Shown here: positions 1 through 7,300 of the stretch, piece by piece
Layout of the letters: every line of letters starts with the position of its first letter
Numbering within the stretch: the stretch's first letter is position 1
Origin: Candidatus Limimorpha equi
GTDB lineage: Bacteria; Bacteroidota; Bacteroidia; Bacteroidales; F082
DNA: 9,005 bases
Assembly (NCBI GenBank): GCA_018065885.1
Contig: JAGHSL010000099.1
Coordinates: forward strand, 1-9,005
Reading direction: 5' to 3'
Translations under genes and position numbers: made by a program
The notes under the pieces: generated by a model
Told to the model about the DNA's origin: nothing
The model's database searches: none
Seen by the model: the letters and a program-made list of their open reading frames with translations, nothing else

Positions 1-146
1 CAGGTTAAAGGCCCTTTTTAATGTCGATACATGACAAAACGACCGATAAAACGGGGTAAAAAGTCTCTTTCATACACCTCCGACCAGGTTGAACGGGTTT
101 GAAGTCTTCATCACACACCTCCGACAGGTTAAAGGGGTTTGAGGTC
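1..146 (+). repeat. Imperfect tandem repeats, about 41-nt period
   Basis: Two clear copies share acacctccgac, then aggtt, then gggtttga and ggtc or agtc. They lie at 74-106 and 115-146. A third partial copy (caggttaaaggc) begins at position 1 and may continue beyond the window. The copies differ by a few substitutions and a 1-nt indel, so a conserved reading frame is unlikely. No function can be assigned; they look like diverged intergenic repeat units. Confidence 0.65.
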
Positions 147-270
147 ACTGCATGGGTGTGTTTTAGCCATGGTTTTGTCGTTTTTTGGAAACAAATCTCA
201 CATGAATCTTTCATTAATCCTTGCCAGACCACCAGCCGCTTCCTAATCGGAACTACAGAACCTTTCAAGG

Positions 271-282
271 CCGCTTACGCGG
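271..282. repeat. Small GC hairpin
   Basis: A 4-bp perfect stem, ccgc (271-274) with gcgg (279-282), encloses the loop ttac. It sits just before the larger palindrome at 292-370 and may be part of the same repeat element. It is too short to call a terminator. Confidence 0.35.
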
Positions 283-291
283 TTATGTTCC

Positions 292-370
292 GAACACGGA
301 TAACACGGATCTTTCGGATGGATGTTTTGCGGGCAAAACATTTCCGTGCCAATCCGTTCAATCCGTGTTC
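292..370. repeat. Long snap-back palindrome made of 9-nt units
   Basis: The outer arms gaacacggat (292-301) and atccgtgttc (361-370) are perfect reverse complements. The centre is another perfect inverted repeat, atgttttgc (322-330) and gcaaaacat (333-341), separated by two bases. Between them cgga (315-318) can pair with tccg (343-346). The left arm is a 9-nt ladder: aacacggat at 293-301 and again at 302-310, then ctttcggat at 311-319. The right arm carries the complementary units aatccgttc and aatccgtgt. The folded product would be a long imperfect cruciform or RNA hairpin. It resembles REP/BIME-type extragenic palindromes; no partner transposase is visible. Confidence 0.7.
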
Positions 371-417
371 AGTTTAATGTGTCAATTTATGCACGGCTCC
401 TAAGCGAAGTCGAAGGG

Positions 418-494
418 TGCGCATTAATAATTCTGCGTAATCTACCAAACCTGTAGTTAGCTAAAAATCAGCGTAATCGGTGTAATCTGCGGTT
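418..494 (-). repeat. Inverted, diverged copy of the 9-nt-periodic intergenic repeat
   Basis: Read on the minus strand this stretch starts aaccgcagattacac and runs through gattacgctgatttt, an actacag block, a gattacgcagaa block and aatgcgca. That is the same order of blocks as in the copy at 2751-2859. The first 31 nt differ from that copy at one position; the rest is more diverged. Beyond 418 the palindromic tail of the family is replaced by a cttcgacttcgctta sequence. It lies downstream of the rpsA terminator, with the head of the repeat facing rpsA. Confidence 0.75.
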
Positions 495-524
495 CAAAAA
501 AACAGATTACGAAAGCCAAAACAA

Positions 525-558
525 AATAAAAAACCGCCCTCAAAACGAGAGCGGTTTT
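525..558 (-). terminator. Rho-independent terminator of rpsA
   Basis: On the minus strand the arm aaaaccgc (complement of 551-558) pairs with gcggtttt (complement of 530-537). Three further pairs close a five-base loop after one mismatch. The stem is followed directly by a T-rich run (complement of 525-534). It begins about 37 nt past the rpsA stop codon, the expected place for the end of that transcript. Confidence 0.88.
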
Positions 559-594
559 CCGTATGACAAAATAAGTTATTCCGTCAATTCAGGT

Positions 595-2478
595 TTATTC
601 AGCGCCATTTTCCTTGGCAGCCTTTTCCTGCTTTTCAAGGTTTTCCTTCAGACCAGCGAGGACATCAAGGTCACCGAGGGTGCTGCGTTCAATGGTGTCA
701 TTGATTTGCTTGACGGCGCGTTTGGCTTGCTTGGCAGCCTTATCGGCAGCTTTTTCTTCGCTTGACTTAGATTCCTTTTCGGTTTCAACCTTAGGAAGAG
801 CGAGAACGATTCTCTTGATTTCCTTGTTGAATTCGAGGACCTTGAAATCGAGGACGTCTTCAACTTTAGCGTTGGTGCCGTCTTCCTTCTTCATGTAGCG
901 GCTTGGGCAGAAGCCTTCGACGCCGTAAGGCAATGAAACGACAACGCCCTTATCGGAAGCGCTGATGACAGTGCCCTGGTGCATTGAACCGAGTGTGAAC
1001 ACGCCTTCGAACACATCCCAAGGATTTTCTTCAAGCTGCTTGTGGCCGAGGCTGAGGCGACGGTTTTCCTGGTCGACATCGAGAACGACGACGTCGATGG
1101 TTTCGCCAACCTTTGTGAATTCAGCCGGGTGCTTGATCTTCTTGGACCAGCTGAGGTCGCTGATGTGGATGAGGCCGTCAACACCTTCTTCCAGTTCGAC
1201 GAAGATGCCGAAGTTGGTGAAGTTACGCACTGTAGCAGTGTGCTTTGAGTTGATAGGATAACGTTCTGCAATGTTTGCCCATGGGTCTGGCATGAGCTGC
1301 TTCATACCGAGAGACATCTTGCGTTCTTCGCGGTCGAGGGTCAGGATCTGAGCTTCAACTTCGTCGCCAACCTTCAGGAAGTCCTGAGCGGTGCGGAGGT
1401 GCTGTGACCATGACATTTCCGAAACGTGGATGAGGCCTTCAACGCCAGGAGCGATTTCGACGAATGCGCCGTAGTCGGCGATGACGACAACCTTACCCTT
1501 AACGCTGTCACCAACCTTGAGTTCAGCATCGAGAGCATCCCATGGATGAGGAGTGAGCTGCTTCAGGCCGAGAGCGATACGTTTCTTACCTTCGTCGAAG
1601 TCAAGGATAACGACCTTGATCTTTTCGTCGAGCTTAACGACTTCTTCTGGGTTGTTGATGCGGCCCCAGCTGAGGTCGGTGATGTGGATAAGACCGTCAA
1701 CACCGCCGAGGTCAATGAACACACCGTAAGAAGTGATGTTCTTGACAACACCTTCAAGGACTTGACCCTTTTCGAGTTTGCCGATGATTTCAGCTTTCTG
1801 CTGTTCGATTTCGTCTTCGATAAGAGCTTTGTGAGAAACAACCACGTTCTTGAATTCCTGGTTGATTTTCACGACTTTGAATTCCATTACGCTGTTGACG
1901 AATACGTCGTAGTCGCGGATAGGCTTAACGTCAATCTGTGAACCAGGCAAGAAGGCTTCGAGGCCGAACACTTCGACGATGAGGCCACCCTTGGTGCGGC
2001 TCTTGACATAACCATTGACGATTTCGCCGCTTTCGTAAGCTGCGTTGACGCGATCCCAAGCCTGGAGCATGATGGCCTTCTTGTGTGAAAGCACGAGCTG
2101 GCCGTTGACGCCTTCCTGATTTTCGACGAAGACTTCAACCTTATCGCCAACCTTCAGGTTAGGATTGGTGCGGAATTCAGCAACCGGAATAACACCATCT
2201 GACTTGTAGCCAATGTTGACAACAACTTCGCGAGGAGTGATGGCAACCACAGTACCTTCGATGACATCGTGGTCAGCGACCTGGTTCATTGTGTTTGCAT
2301 ACTTTTCTTCGAGTTTTGCACGTTCGTCAGCTGAATAGTTGTCGAACTTTTTGTGTGATGAGTTCCAATCGAAATCAGCTGCTGGAACTGGTTTCTGCTT
2401 AGGAGCCTTAGGAGCTTTTTCAACTGGCTTTTGTTCTGCTGGCATAGCCTCGTTGATGATGTTTTCGTTTTCTGCCAT
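595..2478 (-). CDS. rpsA: 30S ribosomal protein S1
   Basis: This is the RNA-binding protein S1 of the small ribosomal subunit, which helps bring mRNA to the 30S subunit during initiation. The 627 residues contain six S1 (OB-fold) repeats at about 71-133, 151-217, 237-306, 322-394, 408-481 and 497-562. The central ones show the typical YGVFIDL/YGAFVEI, GVDGLIH and DLSW motifs with RIALGLKQL-like ends. Domains 1 and 2 are divergent, as in other S1 proteins, where they contact the ribosome. An acidic/proline-lysine N-terminal extension (1-68) and a Lys/Glu/Ala-rich tail (565-627, probably helical) flank the repeats. The ATG at 2476-2478 gives MAENENI; an upstream ATG near 2510 is in another frame. 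No Shine-Dalgarno is seen. The gene has its own promoter and terminator and appears monocistronic. Identification is secure. Confidence 0.98.
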   Translation of the reverse strand: MAENENIINEAMPAEQKPVEKAPKAPKQKPVPAADFDWNSSHKKFDNYSADERAKLEEKYANTMNQVADHDVIEGTVVAITPREVVVNIGYKSDGVIPVAEFRTNPNLKVGDKVEVFVENQEGVNGQLVLSHKKAIMLQAWDRVNAAYESGEIVNGYVKSRTKGGLIVEVFGLEAFLPGSQIDVKPIRDYDVFVNSVMEFKVVKINQEFKNVVVSHKALIEDEIEQQKAEIIGKLEKGQVLEGVVKNITSYGVFIDLGGVDGLIHITDLSWGRINNPEEVVKLDEKIKVVILDFDEGKKRIALGLKQLTPHPWDALDAELKVGDSVKGKVVVIADYGAFVEIAPGVEGLIHVSEMSWSQHLRTAQDFLKVGDEVEAQILTLDREERKMSLGMKQLMPDPWANIAERYPINSKHTATVRNFTNFGIFVELEEGVDGLIHISDLSWSKKIKHPAEFTKVGETIDVVVLDVDQENRRLSLGHKQLEENPWDVFEGVFTLGSMHQGTVISASDKGVVVSLPYGVEGFCPSRYMKKEDGTNAKVEDVLDFKVLEFNKEIKRIVLALPKVETEKESKSSEEKAADKAAKQAKRAVKQINDTIERSTLGDLDVLAGLKENLEKQEKAAKENGAE

Positions 2479-2600
2479 TTGTAAATTTGTTTTGAATTGT
2501 ACCCGACCATGCTTCGGATGCCACGGACGAGGAGGTTAAACTTTTTGTTATCATCCTGAACCTCTGACTTTTACAACCAGACCGAAATAAGGTTCAAAAC
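2479..2600 (-). promoter_or_regulatory. rpsA 5' leader, possible autoregulatory structure
   Basis: If transcription starts just past the -7 box at 2607-2614, the mRNA has a leader of about 120 nt. On the minus strand gaggtt (2564-2559) can pair with aacctc (2537-2532) around a 21-nt loop. The 3' arm lies in an accucc-ucg sequence that matches the anti-Shine-Dalgarno region of 16S rRNA over about seven bases (minus strand of 2530-2536). In other bacteria S1 represses its own mRNA through a structured leader. A similar role here is inference only. Confidence 0.4.
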
Positions 2601-2606
2601 GGACTG

Positions 2607-2614
2607 CAAAGATA
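2607..2614 (-). promoter_or_regulatory. Bacteroidetes -7 box for rpsA
   Basis: The minus strand reads TATCTTTG, an exact match to the TAnnTTTG -7 consensus of the Bacteroidetes primary sigma factor. No perfect TTTG -33 box lies at the usual 19-21 nt further upstream. A strong ribosomal-protein promoter is expected here because no other gene precedes rpsA. Confidence 0.6.
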
Positions 2615-2714
2615 TGAAACTTATCCGTAACTTTTACTGATTCAGACAATTATTTTGGCACTTATTTTCAACCCCAGCCTAAATCAATAAGGATTTTCAG
2701 CAGATTTCTTTCTC

Positions 2715-2759
2715 CCGCAGATGCCGCTGACTTCCGCAGAGGTTTTTTGAAACCGCAGA
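2715..2759 (+). repeat. Three ccgcaga units at 19-nt spacing
   Basis: The heptamer ccgcaga occurs at 2715-2721, 2734-2740 and 2753-2759, exactly 19 nt apart each time. The last one leads into the longer 9-nt-periodic repeat. It appears to be a degenerate upstream extension of that repeat. Confidence 0.5.
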
Positions 2760-2859
2760 TTACACAGATTACGCTGATTTTCAATAAACTACAGATTTCA
2801 CAGATTACACAGAAATTATAAATGCGCAAGCGCATGAATTTTCACAGATAGGCTGGCGC
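2755..2859 (+). repeat. 9-nt-periodic intergenic repeat, copy A
   Basis: The 105-nt element can be cut into 9-mers without gaps for its first 63 nt: gcagattac, acagattac, gctgatttt, caataaact, acagatttc, acagattac, acagaaatt. It continues through a perfect palindrome, atgcgc-aa-gcgcat (2822-2835), and ends at ggctggcgc. It is about 93% identical to copy B 151 nt further on, with seven differences including one deletion. Short ORFs across it are repetitive and end quickly, so it is not coding. Confidence 0.85.
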
Positions 2860-2905
2860 GGAATAGATAATAAGATACGCGCGATACGTGGAGACAAGGG
2901 AAAAT

Positions 2906-3009
2906 GCAGATTACACAGATTACACTGATTTTCAGTAAACTACAGATTTCACAGATAACACAGAAATTATAAATGCGCAAGCGCAAAAATTCCACAGATA
3001 GGCTGGCGC
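2906..3009 (+). repeat. 9-nt-periodic intergenic repeat, copy B
   Basis: This 104-nt element is the second direct copy. It has the same 9-mer ladder (gcagattac, acagattac, actgatttt, cagtaaact and so on), the same atgcgc-aa-gcgca core at 2973-2985 and the same ggctggcgc end. One substitution breaks the outer pair of the palindrome. The 46 nt between A and B (2860-2905) are not repeated elsewhere in the window. Confidence 0.85.
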
Positions 3010-3064
3010 ACGAAAAAATTTACTCATAATTTACTCGATAAATTTCCTCCGCATTTACTCTCTA

Positions 3065-3091
3065 CCGCCTTGGCGGAACATGATTTTTTTT
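3065..3091 (+). other. GC hairpin followed by a T-run
   Basis: A perfect 5-bp stem, ccgcc (3065-3069) and ggcgg (3072-3076), is followed seven bases later by eight T residues (3084-3091). The order resembles a plus-strand terminator, but the gap before the T-run is long and no plus-strand gene lies upstream. It may belong to the repeat cluster. A partial repeat head (aaaccgcagattacgct) follows at 3094-3110. Confidence 0.3.
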
Positions 3092-3163
3092 GAAAACCGC
3101 AGATTACGCTTTAATAAAGGAAACGGCAAAAACTATTTGTGCCGTCATGTATATGACTCCCAT

Positions 3164-3180
3164 TATTTTTGCTAATTTTG
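3164..3180 (+). promoter_or_regulatory. Candidate -7 boxes for the aminotransferase
   Basis: Two adjacent sequences fit TAnnTTTG: tatttttg (3164-3171) and taattttg (3173-3180). A tttg that could act as the -33 box lies at 3136-3139. Its spacing (24 or 33 nt) is longer than the usual 19-21, so the choice is uncertain. The second box would give a leader of under 20 nt before the ATG at 3204, with no Shine-Dalgarno, which is normal for this phylum. Confidence 0.5.
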
Positions 3181-3203
3181 CCCAACAATAAGCATTTCAT
3201 TTT

Positions 3204-4367
3204 ATGAGTTACCTCGACACCAAAACGCAGTTGCCGGTCATCACAGGTTCGATGATCAGCTATTTCAGCAACATGATAAAACTCAAGGGCGGCGTGAACC
3301 TTGCGCAAGGCATTCCCGGATTCCGTCCACCCGAGAAACTATTGGAGATTTTCGCCGATGTCATCAGCCGTACCAACGTTCACCAATACGCTCCCGGCTG
3401 CGGCAACCACCTTTTGCTTCAGCAATTGGACAAGAAATATGCGCAACGTGCCGACACCACCAAGATTTTCGTTACCAGCGGCGCCACCGAAGCCGTCTCG
3501 CTGATTTACACCTATTTGCAATCGATTCACGGCAAAGATTTCACCGCCATGAGTTTCTCGCCCGCCTACGAATCGTACAGCAACCTGCCGCGCATTTACG
3601 GCAACAAATATTGCACCTATAAAGTCAATCCGGACAACTATTTCGACGACGATGACTTCCGCAAGTTCTTCATCAGCAACAAGATAAACCTGATTTTCAT
3701 TGCATCCCCCGGCAACCCTTACGGCAAGACCATCAGCAGGGAGAAACTGAATTACCTCATTGATTTATGCGAAGAGTTCGGTTCATATCTGATTATAGAT
3801 TCCGTTTACAGTGAATTGTATTTCAACGGAGAGCGTCCCTACTACCCTACCGACCGCATTTCACCCAATGTGTTCTATGTCAACAGTTTCTCGAAGAAAT
3901 TTTCCATAACAGGCTGGCGCGTGGGTTATTTCCTTTTCCACGAAAAGCATTTTTCGCAAATCAGTTTCATTCACGATTACATCGGATTATCATCTGGCGC
4001 ACCACAGCAGCAAGCCATTGCCGAGTTCCTCGATTTGCCCGAATCGGAGACCTGCATCAATGAATTGAGAAACACCATCATTGAAAACTATAGTTTTGCC
4101 AACCAAAGGCTTGCAAAGGCGGGATTCGAATGTCCACAAAACGACGGCGGCTATTTCGTTTGGGCGAAACTGCCCGAAAAATGGAACGACGGCCTGCGTT
4201 TCGGTCTTGCGCTCTACGAAAACACGCAAACTGGCGTTATCCCCGGTGTGCATTTCGGCAAGGAATGGAACAACTACATCCGCATTAACATTGCGCAGCC
4301 GAAAGAAGTCCTGGCCTTGGGCATTGATAATTTGATTCGGTTTACGGAGGAGTTTGAGATGGTTTAG
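3204..4367 (+). CDS. PLP-dependent aminotransferase, class I/II
   Basis: This is a fold-type I, aspartate-aminotransferase-like enzyme that moves an amino group between an amino acid and a 2-oxo acid using pyridoxal phosphate, probably in the cytosol. At 387 residues it is full length for the family. Visible motifs are VNLAQGIPGF (31-40), the cofactor-binding VTSGATEA (90-97), SPGNPYG with Asn171 (168-174), Asp199 and Tyr202 in IIDSVYSEL, and SFSKKFSITGWRVGY (228-242) with the Schiff-base lysine at 231. Arg360 in YIRINIA is the expected carboxylate-binding arginine. The second Lys after the catalytic one replaces the more usual Thr. The N-terminal motif recalls methionine/aromatic/kynurenine aminotransferases, but the substrate cannot be read from sequence. 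It has its own promoter and faces the next gene tail-to-tail, so it appears monocistronic. Confidence 0.95.
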   Translation: MSYLDTKTQLPVITGSMISYFSNMIKLKGGVNLAQGIPGFRPPEKLLEIFADVISRTNVHQYAPGCGNHLLLQQLDKKYAQRADTTKIFVTSGATEAVSLIYTYLQSIHGKDFTAMSFSPAYESYSNLPRIYGNKYCTYKVNPDNYFDDDDFRKFFISNKINLIFIASPGNPYGKTISREKLNYLIDLCEEFGSYLIIDSVYSELYFNGERPYYPTDRISPNVFYVNSFSKKFSITGWRVGYFLFHEKHFSQISFIHDYIGLSSGAPQQQAIAEFLDLPESETCINELRNTIIENYSFANQRLAKAGFECPQNDGGYFVWAKLPEKWNDGLRFGLALYENTQTGVIPGVHFGKEWNNYIRINIAQPKEVLALGIDNLIRFTEEFEMV

Positions 4368-4369
4368 AA

Positions 4370-4392
4370 TTATTCTCGTTTGAAACGAATAA
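4370..4392. repeat. Inverted repeat at the convergent gene ends
   Basis: ttatt (4370-4374) pairs with aataa (4388-4392), and cgttt (4377-4381) pairs with aaacg (4383-4387). This forms a 10-bp stem with a two-base bulge and almost no loop. It covers the stop codon and last codons of the large minus-strand gene and begins 2 nt after the aminotransferase stop. It could act in both directions as a weak termination structure. It has no adjoining T-run, so this is tentative. Confidence 0.35.
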
Positions 4393-7300
4393 CATAACTG
4401 TCATTTATCACAGAAAAACGGCCATTATTCGTAAACGATTCATTCTTATGGTATTTAAACGGTGTCTCCATTATTTCTATTTCAGGTTTTCCTTGTCTAT
4501 GTCTGAGATTTCTAACTATGTAAATGTCATATTTTCCCCTATTTTCAGGATTTTGACCAACTTCGACCTCATTCCTCGTAATATGAAATGCGTCATCATT
4601 GCTCAGAACTTTAACTTCAACAAACCTGACAATCTTTCCGTCTTCTTTTATGCAAATATCATAGCCTAAACCATCTTTTCCATTCGGATTACAACCATAT
4701 TTACGAGCATAATCTGAAACCCAACAGATTTCCTGATTTTGTTCTTTATTTCTTTCCAGATAATTATACACAAATCTTTCCCCCAACCCACCATAATCAC
4801 CCGCATTTTTCTTAATTCTGCCGTTTCCAACAACTATATGACATTCTTGTTCTTTTTCATTATCAGAGGCATAATCTTCTATCTTTAACGTATTAATTGT
4901 GTTTGGTTTCACATTTTGAACAGGGCATTCTTTGTCAAACTTATCCACCAACTCTTTGAAAGAATCACCTTTTATAGAAGAGCCTCTAATTTCAATTGAT
5001 AAACTTGGCATCTTTTCATGTGAGATTTCTGTATCAGCTTCCATTTGACGCAACCTCCTAATCAATTCATCAGCTCCACTATCAAAATAAAGGAGACTGT
5101 CATTATCCTTATCCACCAACAACTCTTCATCAATATATGTTCCGCTTCTATTCGATTCTTGAATGAGTTTTTGCTTATTTTCATTATACATGGCAACTAA
5201 ATCAAGCACCTCATCATCAATCAATTGAATACGAAATATTTTCAAAACTTCATCCTTTAAGTCTTTTTTCACATCATAGTCCAAAGTGTCAGGGATTGTT
5301 CCAGAAATCCTATCATATTTATCTTTATAGCTACAGAATTTCTTTTGTTCAGATACACCTTTATTTATTAGATCTCGCCACATACAACTCTCAAATAACT
5401 TTTTATTCTTTGATTTCTCAACTTCCATTTCAGAGTTATAAAGTCTATCAAGAGTTAATTTAGGATACACAAATTCATTGAACTTCGCCAAACTAACATT
5501 ACATTCCTTTAGCAATTTCACAAGCAATAAAGTGGATTCATTGTCAGCAAAATAATCGGCATAATTACTGATTGACCAAAAAACTTGTTCTATCAGTTCC
5601 TTTTGTTCTGGAAACAAATTCTTCAAATCAGCCAACAGCATTTCATCTGAATAATCAATATCTCTCAAACCATCCTTATCCGGAAAACACTTTAAAAATG
5701 ATTTCCAAAAATTCAACTTATAATCATGCGTCATTCCAAGTTCCTTTTCAACTGCATGAAACTTTGACAAATCAGGATCTTCAAATCGATCCCGAATTAT
5801 ATCTTGTCTTCCAGAATCAGTTCTGCAAAATAGTTCCCTCAATGTATCTATCGTGTCAACATCAAACAGGCTTGAAAACGCTTCTGCAATAGTTGTCCCT
5901 AATTGCACTTTGTCCCTCACACTATACCATTCACTAATAAATGAAGGAATCAACACATATATACATTGTTTGACAGCATCGTAGCAGTATTCATAATTAC
6001 CAAGACTTGTTTCTTTCTTAAAATCTTCCTTTCTAATCTCATAATTGAGTTTGCTGACAGCTCTAAATCGCACATCAAGCAGATCTTTTTTATTATTCCC
6101 ATTTTGATCTGCTTCTTTTCTAAACATATACACATAAGGCTTGAACGCTTTGATTTCCTTCTCGAAAACATCATTAAGAGGATGCAATCGAGGTCTCCCA
6201 ACCAACGAAAGTGAATCTATTTTCAACTCCTTAACGCCAAATATTCTTGCTATATTTTTAGCACTTTTTCTATAATCTATAGCAATAACATCAAACTGAT
6301 TCACAACAGCTTCCCCCCATCGTCTATTTTGCAAATAATAGGCCTCTTTATAATTCACATAGTATCCTTTTTTACAGAACACCAACCCATCAGACATATA
6401 TTTTCTGTATTGTACATTGTTTTTGTTTATTTCCGATTCATCATAATTAGTTGCCAATTCCCTGTAAATGGACTTTGCTTTCTCTCCTTTCGGATCTATT
6501 TCCGGCAACTTGTTTAACACCGAATAAACGATATCCGTACTAAAGTCAGAAATGGAATTTGCGACACCTACACGATGCAGAACGTCCACCACATCCTTAC
6601 GGCTTATTTTGTATTTTTTCAGAATTTGAGCATTTTCATTTACATCTGGCTTCTCAATCAAAGGACTAAAATCATCTGTTATCGTATTTGAAACGGAACA
6701 ACGATTTGGTGCTGCGGATTTTTTCGATTTTGTATTTAACCAGGGTATGGAAGCAAACTGCCAACATAAATGATTATAAATCTCCTTGTTTTTGCGCCTA
6801 TTAGATCTGCATGAATACTCACACATTTCCACATAACTACCTCTATCGTCTTCCTTTTCAACTTCTAACCATTCTTTTATTCGAGAATCATGTTTAATCC
6901 AAGCAATGATAAACTCAACGTTCTCCGGCTTTAACATCAGTTCCAACTTATCAATTCCCATAACACGACACTCTATTGAATTAGGATTTATTCTTCTCTT
7001 ATAATCTTCATAATTTTGAATTCTTAAATCGCGACCAATCCTAACGCCACCATAACCAAAACCCCATCTCTCAAACAAATAATCAACATACGAACACGCT
7101 TGAGGACCCTTATAATCAACATCTACCATTCTTGGAAACTCCGCCACTCCCAACCATTTAAAGTATTCTTTTGCCGTATTAACATCATTGTTTTCAAATC
7201 CATTTGCAGACAAAGATCCAATAATCAAGGATTTATCAAAGCTATACAAATGCTCGGTAATATCACAACCATAATCGTTACCAAAATAAACAGTTTCCGC

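Noticed and set aside
5..268. 87-codon minus-strand ORF at the left edge
   Set aside because: It runs through the imperfect tandem repeats, whose copies differ by an indel; it has no recognisable domain and no promoter. It is best explained as a chance ORF in repeat DNA.
1426..1941. 171-codon plus-strand ORF
   Set aside because: It lies wholly antisense to rpsA, and its Asp/Val/Phe-rich sequence is the mirror of S1 codons.
2755..3009. Direct repeats as a possible CRISPR array
   Set aside because: There are only two long copies 46 nt apart, no uniform repeat-spacer pattern and no cas gene; the internal structure is a 9-nt ladder instead.
3065..3091. Rho-independent terminator on the plus strand
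   Set aside because: The T-run begins seven bases after a short stem and there is no upstream plus-strand transcript to end, so it is kept only as an unassigned hairpin.
3909..3920. aggctggcgcg in the aminotransferase matches the end of the intergenic repeat
   Set aside because: It encodes the conserved Gly-Trp-Arg of the PLP-lysine motif, so the match is coincidental.
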